Shown here: piece after piece, positions 58,581 to 64,000 of the stretch
Numbering within the stretch: the stretch's first letter is position 1
Layout of the letters: each line of letters starts with the position of its first letter
Assembly: GCA_963662175.1 (NCBI GenBank)
Contig: OY759217.1
Coordinates: 12,216,562-12,280,561 of the forward strand
From: Aradus depressus
Taxonomy: Eukaryota; Arthropoda; Insecta; Hemiptera; Aradidae
Direction of reading: 5' to 3'
DNA: 64,000 nucleotides
The notes under the pieces: generated by a model
The model's input: only the letters and a program-made list of their open reading frames with translations
Database searches by the model: none
Told to the model about the DNA's origin: nothing
Translations under genes and position numbers: made by a program

Positions 58581-59085
58581 GTTTACTTATTAATTAAAAT
58601 ATGAATTGGCTAGTAAAGTGAGAAAACTGTAAAAGTCACTAAGTTTAGATATGTCGAGAAATTGTTTATTTGACTCTCTTTGGAATATAAGTCAATTTAA
58701 ACTCTAAATAATCTAAAATTGATTGAAGAAAATAGATTTACAGTGAAGATAAGGCTTTGCGTTAGGAAAAAAGAATAAATGTTTAGTTAAACATCCAACA
58801 ATTGTTCATTTAACGTTTTACCTCCGTTAAACTCTCAAATTATAAAAAGTACTCGGCCTGTGGTTCACTCAAATCAGGGGTTGCAGTGCTATCTGTTGAG
58901 CATTCCATGTAGATACTTCAGAGGAAAAAGGAATTCTGCGGTCCTTTATAAATTAAAAGTTTCAATTATTCGATTGTATATGCCTTCTTATTTTACAATA
59001 TTAAAACTTTGACATAAATTAATATTTTTCTCATTTTTTTTTCTTTATATTGTGGTGATAAGCTCTCATTGTCACATATTGGTCT

Positions 59086-62000
59086 TCACTTTATTTGTAC
59101 CATATTACTAATGCCTCTGAATGATTTCTTCTTTTGAATCATTTTCTTTTTGGCTTCTTTTCTCTCCCTGAAAAGGAAAAGAAATGCATTATTCGATAAA
59201 TTTAGATATTAACGAGTACTTCTTATTTTTAGTGAGCACTCCATTCACCAAACGAAAACCATCATACCGAATAATATAGGCAACCATACTAAATCATGGC
59301 TTTGGAAGATATTGTTTTTTAATTGTTCAAGGGATTTTAGATTGAAAAGATTGGAAGCCACTGAATTGTATTTTAAGATGGCGAATGTAGTGAGAAGTGA
59401 TTATTTCACAGGTTGCAAAATAAAACTATATTCTATAGATATAAAGTTATATTTGGTAATCATAGGGTTCAACCGACAATGCCTACAATTAAAAATAATG
59501 CCAAATTATACCACAGGTTGCAAAATAAAACTATATTCTATAGATATAAAGTTATATTTGGTAATCTCAATAGAGACATAGAGTTCAACCGACAATGCCT
59601 ACAATTAAAAATAATGCCAAATTATATCACAGTTCGCAAAATAAAACTATATTCTATAGATATAAAGTTACATTTGGTAATCTCAATAGAGACACAGAGT
59701 TCAACCGACAGTGCCTAAAATTAAAAATAATGCCAAATTATATCACAGGTTGCAAAATAAATATAAAGTCTGACCCCACATTGATTATTCTGTATATTAA
59801 TAGTTTTGTTCTTAGAGTTTATTTATTAGTCTTAGTAAAAGTTTGAAGAGAGAGAAGGCTAATGTGCCTGTAGTACGGGTCAGCAACCCCACAGATCTAT
59901 AAAAATATTCAATTATCTGCGAAAAAAAAATAACGAAAGCTCAAACTTCACAGGTTAAAAACAGAGTTGTGACTCAGATGGGAACAGGAATAATGTCTCC
60001 AACCATCAAATTGTTGAATTGTAAATTTGTAGTAGTTTTGATATTTACTGGGGTTTTATTTTATTTATTCATTCACTTTTTAAATTATTATGTTATTTTA
60101 AATGTTTTATCAGACTGATGATGAGGGCAACTCGAAAGCCGACTAGCATAAAACAAAATCTGTGAGAAGTCAGGCTAGATTTTTATTTTCCAACCTGTTG
60201 GAACTGAGTTCAGAGACTGTAAACGAACCAATACGATTCTGAACATACTCTAAGCATATATTTTACTTGTTTTGAATTGATATGCGGCCCGCGCTTGACA
60301 GTCTTCAGCATAATGCGGCCTGCAAGCGCCAGACGAGTTGCCGACCAAGAACTGCGAAGATAAGAAGGAAAAAATGTGTAACAATATATACTTACAGCTC
60401 GCACCTGGCCAGACCAATACCAATATGAACGGTGGGATAGTGAGGTGGCGTAAAATAATTTTGCGCTTTTGTTTCGGTCCCAAAGTTAACTAAAAAATAA
60501 AAATTATGTAAATAATTTAAAATAATTTTTCTAAACATAAATATATAGTTCGGTCCGCAAATGGCCTAGTCCAGTGGTCGGCGAACTCATTAGTCAACAG
60601 AGCCTAAATCAACAGTACTTCGATCGAAATTTCTTTTGAGAGCCAATTTTTTTAAACTTAAACTGTATAGGTAGGTACATTGTTATTAACTTAATTAGGG
60701 TGCTCCTAAGCTGGCCTTAGCTAAAAACGTCCTCAATCTGATTGAGGTACGTTCGTCGACCCCTTCCAACTCTGCCATCCAAGGGGCCAAAGAGCCGCAT
60801 GTGGCTCGCTAGCCGCGATTTGCCGACCACTGGCCTAGTCAGACCTCAATTTATATTATTAATATGAAAAAAAATAAAAAAGAATGACAATCCTTTGTCA
60901 ATTTATTCTCTGCATTAAAACGCAGATATGCAATTTAATTACAAAAATATATCATTAATATGGTTAAAGCTAGAAATTATATTTACATTCACTTCATTCT
61001 GTCAGGATGTACGAGTATGCATATATTCGATGAATAAACAGCATCCTGAAAGAATGAAGTGAGTGTATATAATTTCAAACTTTGAGCACATAAATGATAT
61101 ATCTTTGTTTTATTTGAAAATTCTATTCGTTGATGTTGTAGGTTTGTTTAGGAGATTTAATTTTGTTTAAATATTATATTTTATTTTATAACTTCTGTTT
61201 GCTCAGGATGTTGCATTTGTTTAAAGTTAGTCAGTTATTACGACTCATGCCCGGGCTTTAACTATGAGGACATATCGCCTACCAGAGCCCTCTTTCGTCA
61301 TTTTTATCGACCACAAGCGTGATCTCTTCCCCTTCTGTTAATGTTAAAATTTGTGGAGGAAGCTAGCGGCAGCCAGGTGAACTAATAGCTTCTAAGTGCG
61401 ATCTAGGGACACAATATGTTACTAAAACTGACCACTTTAAGAATCCTTGAATTTTAAGAAAATATAATATATATTTGATTGGAGTTTTATTATTCTCCCA
61501 ATTAATATTTGGTCGTTACAATCTAGCAAATATGGAGGGCTCAGTGCACAAGTGAACCAAATCCATTTTTTCACTTTATGAGGTTTTTCATGCCAAATAG
61601 GCGTAAAAGTAATATCTTCCAGTGCTACAGTGAACCAAGACCTTAGCTGATTCTAACGCCGCAGGATAGCAGCTTGTATCAAGTCCTTGGCATCAGTTTT
61701 TCATTCATAAGAAAAACTTTGAGAGCCAATGGCTCGGAATCAGATGTGATGGACTTGGTACACTTGTGCTCTGAACCCTCCGTATACGTTTCGGGCAAAA
61801 ACCCCCATCATCAGTAATAAAAATGTTACAATCATTGAAAATAACATCATATGATGTTCATCAATCATTCATTATGTATTTCGATGCTAACCTTTATTGT
61901 GACAAATATAAAAAGAAAAATAGATCACAATAAAGATAAACAAATAAATTACAGGTTCTTGTATATAAAAGCAATAATAAAAAACTTTATGAAATAACTG

Positions 62001-62677
62001 AAATATTTGTAAAATTTATGAACAACGATGTTATTTTTGGTTGTTAAGCTCAAAAATTAATTGGGAGAATAATGAAGCTGGGGAAAAAAATATACAATTA
62101 TTAATTCAGAATTTCCTTACACAATTCAAAAGTGAAAATAAAATAATTTGTTAGGTACTCTACTTTTCATAAATATCTAACAAGACTATAGTCAAGATTT
62201 TTAATTTGTTTACCTTCTTTTCGACACCCACAATTTGTCTAGATTGGGGCAATCAACTTATATATTACCTATATGTAAATTTTATTATTATAGTTTGGGA
62301 GCTTGAAGGCTGTGACAGACAGACAGATAGTGAGAACAGAGACTATTTGGGCTCTTTAGGTACAGAAACCTAATAATATTATTTAAAAATAAAATCATGG
62401 GAGATTCATTGGTAAAATAAATGTAAAAAGCTTTACTTTCTCATTAAAAATGAAACCAAATTAAAATTGAAGGGGACTAGTTGGAGATGCCTCGATTGGT
62501 TTTAATGGAGGCATATATTATTTAAAGGACCATTAGGTTCCCCTCCTTTATAATAGTACTTAGTTCTTGTTAAATTGTTTGATTCTTTTACAATTTGGAA
62601 TTCGATTTTTTCTGTTTTCTAATTGTTAATAGATATGTGTAGTTACCTCGTCCTCCAGCTGTTCCAAATTTATATTC
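59086..62677 (-). CDS. Candidate 3' end of an unrecognised gene, three exons
   Basis: Three minus-strand segments with good splice signals: 62677..62647 (31 nt; acceptor TTTCTTTTGCAG, donor GTAACT), 60489..60396 (94 nt; acceptor ATTTTTTAG, donor GTAAGTAT) and 59167..59086 (acceptor CCTTTTCAG, ends in TGA). Joined, two frames stay open. The longer gives EYKFGTAGGR, NYFTPPHYPTVHIGIGLARC and a lysine-rich tail ending SFRGISNMVQIK. The other gives NINLEQLEDE and a shorter tail. I recognise neither. Any exon set is formally in phase, so the support is the splice signals plus an open frame of about 200 nt. Upstream exons, if real, are not found and may lie outside the window. Confidence 0.35.
59409..59770 (+). 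repeat. Tandem repeat, 116-bp unit, 3.2 copies
   Basis: Units start at 59409 (105 bp, internally shortened), 59514 (116 bp), 59630 (116 bp) and 59746 (partial). Each begins CAG(G)TT-GCAAAATAAAA. Confidence 0.92.
60111..60145 (+). repeat. CTGATGA-hairpin-GAAA core
   Basis: CTGATGA (60115-60121), T, GAG-GGCAA-CTC, GAAA (60134-60137). It lies in the intron between the second and third exons of the three-exon candidate gene. Confidence 0.6.
60572..60832. mobile_element. hAT-type MITE with perfect 8-bp target duplication
   Basis: The 261-bp element has inverted termini CAGTGGTCGGCGAAC and TTTGCCGACCACTG. The duplication GCCTAGTC is intact on both sides (60564-60571, 60833-60840). An AGAGCCGCATGTGGCTC palindrome lies near the right end. 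Confidence 0.95.
60941..61110. repeat. Hairpin MITE-like inverted repeat
   Basis: GAAATTATATTTACATTCAC... (60973-61009) pairs with ...GTGAGTGTATATAATTTC (61042-61076). Pairing continues outward through AGATATATCATT. Confidence 0.85.
61225..61304 (-). mobile_element. SINE-A 3' end, reverse
   Basis: GACTCATGCCCGGGCTTTAA through CCTCTTTCGTCA. Confidence 0.8.
61481..62077. mobile_element. Element with two nested inverted repeats
   Basis: Outer arms TTATTATTCTCCCAATTAAT (61487-) and its complement (62055-62077). Inner arms ATGGAGGGCTCAGTGCACA (61532-) and TGTGCTCTGAACCCTCCGTA (61766-61785). On the minus strand CTGATGA (61814-61808), T, a GGG/CCC stem and GAAA (61792-61789) follow the inner arm. 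Confidence 0.8.
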
Positions 62678-63000
62678 CTGCAAAAGAAATAGCATATAAA
62701 GGTCTTGGGGTGAATCTAAAAGAGTGGATAAGTTTATTTTAATATAAATATCGTTGTAATAATATATATTTTGGCAGCTATTATTCTCATATTCATGTTA
62801 CAAAACATATTAATCAACACATGTTCCGGGGAATTCTCTCAACATCAGTATCTCAAATTGTTTTGTACTATCTGTATTTTAATGTAAATTTATGTTGCTT
62901 GGCCCATTGTTTTAGTTAGGGAGACTTATTCTATGTTTTGACATATTTGATAACCATTTTATCTAGACAAACCATAAAATAACGTCTCCGACAAATAAAA

Positions 63001-63170
63001 TAACTATGAGGTCATATCGCCTACTACCAGAGCGCACTTTCGTCACTCTGGTGGATATGAGTCTGATTCTACTATGGGAGTCTTAAATTTTATTCGCCTA
63101 GGGTAGGGGTCTTTAACGAGTACCTTACAACGTACAGGCTCGGGACCATCGCTTCACGTCCCATCCGAAG
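63001..63170 (-). mobile_element. SINE-A middle, left arm of inverted pair
   Basis: TATGAGGTCATATCGCCTAC through CACGTCCCATCCGAAG. Faces the plus-strand copy at 63246-63447 across about 75 bp. Confidence 0.82.
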
Positions 63171-63245
63171 TAATGAACCAAAAATACTTTAAATATGCAG
63201 TAAAAATATCTGAATACAAAAGATTTTTTATCTTGGAGGCAAAAT

Positions 63246-63447
63246 AACCTTGAGCACGCCATCCTTCAGATGAGGCGTTAAGAGGTCCCAACCTTGTACG
63301 ATGGTACTCGTTATAGACCTCTACTCTTGCTAAATACATCTAGGTAGGCAAAATTTAGTACTACCACAGTATTGTCGGTCACTTGTCCAGCAGAAGACGA
63401 TATGGCCTCGAAGTTAAATCCCGAACTTGAGTCACAATGACTAACCT
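63246..63447 (+). mobile_element. SINE-A 3' two-thirds, right arm of inverted pair
   Basis: ACCTTGAGCACGCCATCC through ACTTGAGTCACAATGACTA. Confidence 0.82.
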
Positions 63448-63660
63448 ATATTAAACATAATCAAACAAATAGATTTAACCATCTACATGTAAATAAAAAA
63501 CGTGAGAAGTTTAACGGTCCCCTCACAAATCCTATCATGAGGAGCAAGTTTGATGAACATATGATAGTAATCAACGTAGGTCTTAACAACCGGCTGAGTG
63601 CAAAGACTGATTATGTTATTATTATAAGATGAGATGTAAATGAGAGCTTTTATTGTTTTT

Positions 63661-63807
63661 GTGACATACGCCCGGGCTTCAACTACGAGGATATTTCGTC
63701 TATTGGGCGCTCTTTCATTGCTCTAAAATGAGCCCAAGTCAAGTTTAGTTAGCTTTAACGAGTATCTGACGTCCGAAGTACGGCATGTTCAGATAAAAAG
63801 CCGAGGG
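63661..63807 (-). mobile_element. SINE-A, decayed, reverse
   Basis: GACATACGCCCGGGCTTCAA, GGGCGCTCTTTCATTG and TTTAACGAGTATCTGACG match the family. Confidence 0.75.
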
Positions 63808-63879
63808 GGTCAGTCTATTTATTGAGCGCCGCAAAAAGAGAAGTTGCCCTTTCACACTATCGATTTTACTTCCGCGGCT

Positions 63880-64000
63880 AAACGAAGTATAGGGAACGTT
63901 ATGTAATCGGGTAGAAATTCGATACTGAGTTTTCAACGGAATTTCATGTTTTCCGACCTCCTGATTTCAAAAATGAAAAAAAAAGAGCACTGATGTCTAT
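63880..64000 (+). repeat. Family 2 repeat, left terminus, cut by window end
   Basis: AACGAAGTATAGGGAACGTT, ATGTAATCGGGTAGAAATTC and TTTCATGTTTTCCGACCTCC. Confidence 0.75.

Noticed and set aside
59312..59846. Overlapping ORFs of 83-101 codons on the plus strand
   Set aside because: They are the 116-bp tandem repeat read in three frames; since 116 is not a multiple of 3, each frame repeats shifted.

Overview
The window reads as nuclear DNA from an insect. It is AT-rich, gene-poor and crowded with transposable elements. Its one large gene has the insect odorant-receptor architecture and is split by GT-AG introns. Hemiptera (planthopper-like) is my best guess from the style of the repeats and receptor. 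That placement is an impression and was not tested.

Two protein genes are well supported and lie head to head. On the minus strand, 52068 down to 44822, five exons encode a complete 429-residue seven-helix odorant receptor. On the plus strand, 53346 to 55954, two exons encode a 98-residue Tim8-type mitochondrial small TIM chaperone. Between them lie an odorant-receptor-like coding relic, a short tandem repeat and a recent tRNA-derived SINE with a perfect target-site duplication. Weaker gene candidates are a minus-strand three-exon 3' end (62677 to 59086), a minus-strand signal-peptide exon (43094 to 43026) and a plus-strand terminal exon near 33.1-33.4 kb.

Layout: 0-5 kb holds SINE and LINE debris. 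A 1.66 kb non-autonomous Helitron with an internal G-rich satellite lies at 6.0-7.7 kb. A decayed LTR element is at 9.7-10.1 kb and a LINE with an internal duplication at 12-12.8 kb. From 13 to 31 kb there are SINEs, foldbacks, a decayed transposon-associated cysteine-rich ORF and a nested inverted tRNA-like cluster. From 31 to 41 kb there are LINE 3' ends, a segmental duplication and a homogeneous array of 33 copies of a 29-bp unit. The receptor gene and Tim8 occupy 44.8-56 kb. From 56 to 64 kb there are more relics, two foldbacks, a hAT MITE with a perfect 8-bp target duplication, and SINEs.

Recurring families: SINE-A (tRNA-headed, about 330 bp, roughly 24 copies or pieces); SINE-B (class II tRNA-like head, poly-A tail, 3 copies); 'family 1' (terminus near GTGCGAAAATCCGAGATCG); 'family 2' (terminus near GGGGAAGTTATGTAATCG, with internal repeats); and a set of foldback elements. 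The least expected pattern is in these foldbacks: many carry a core CTGANGA, then T, then a hairpin whose stem differs from copy to copy but still pairs, then GAAA. It resembles a hammerhead core with one extra nucleotide.
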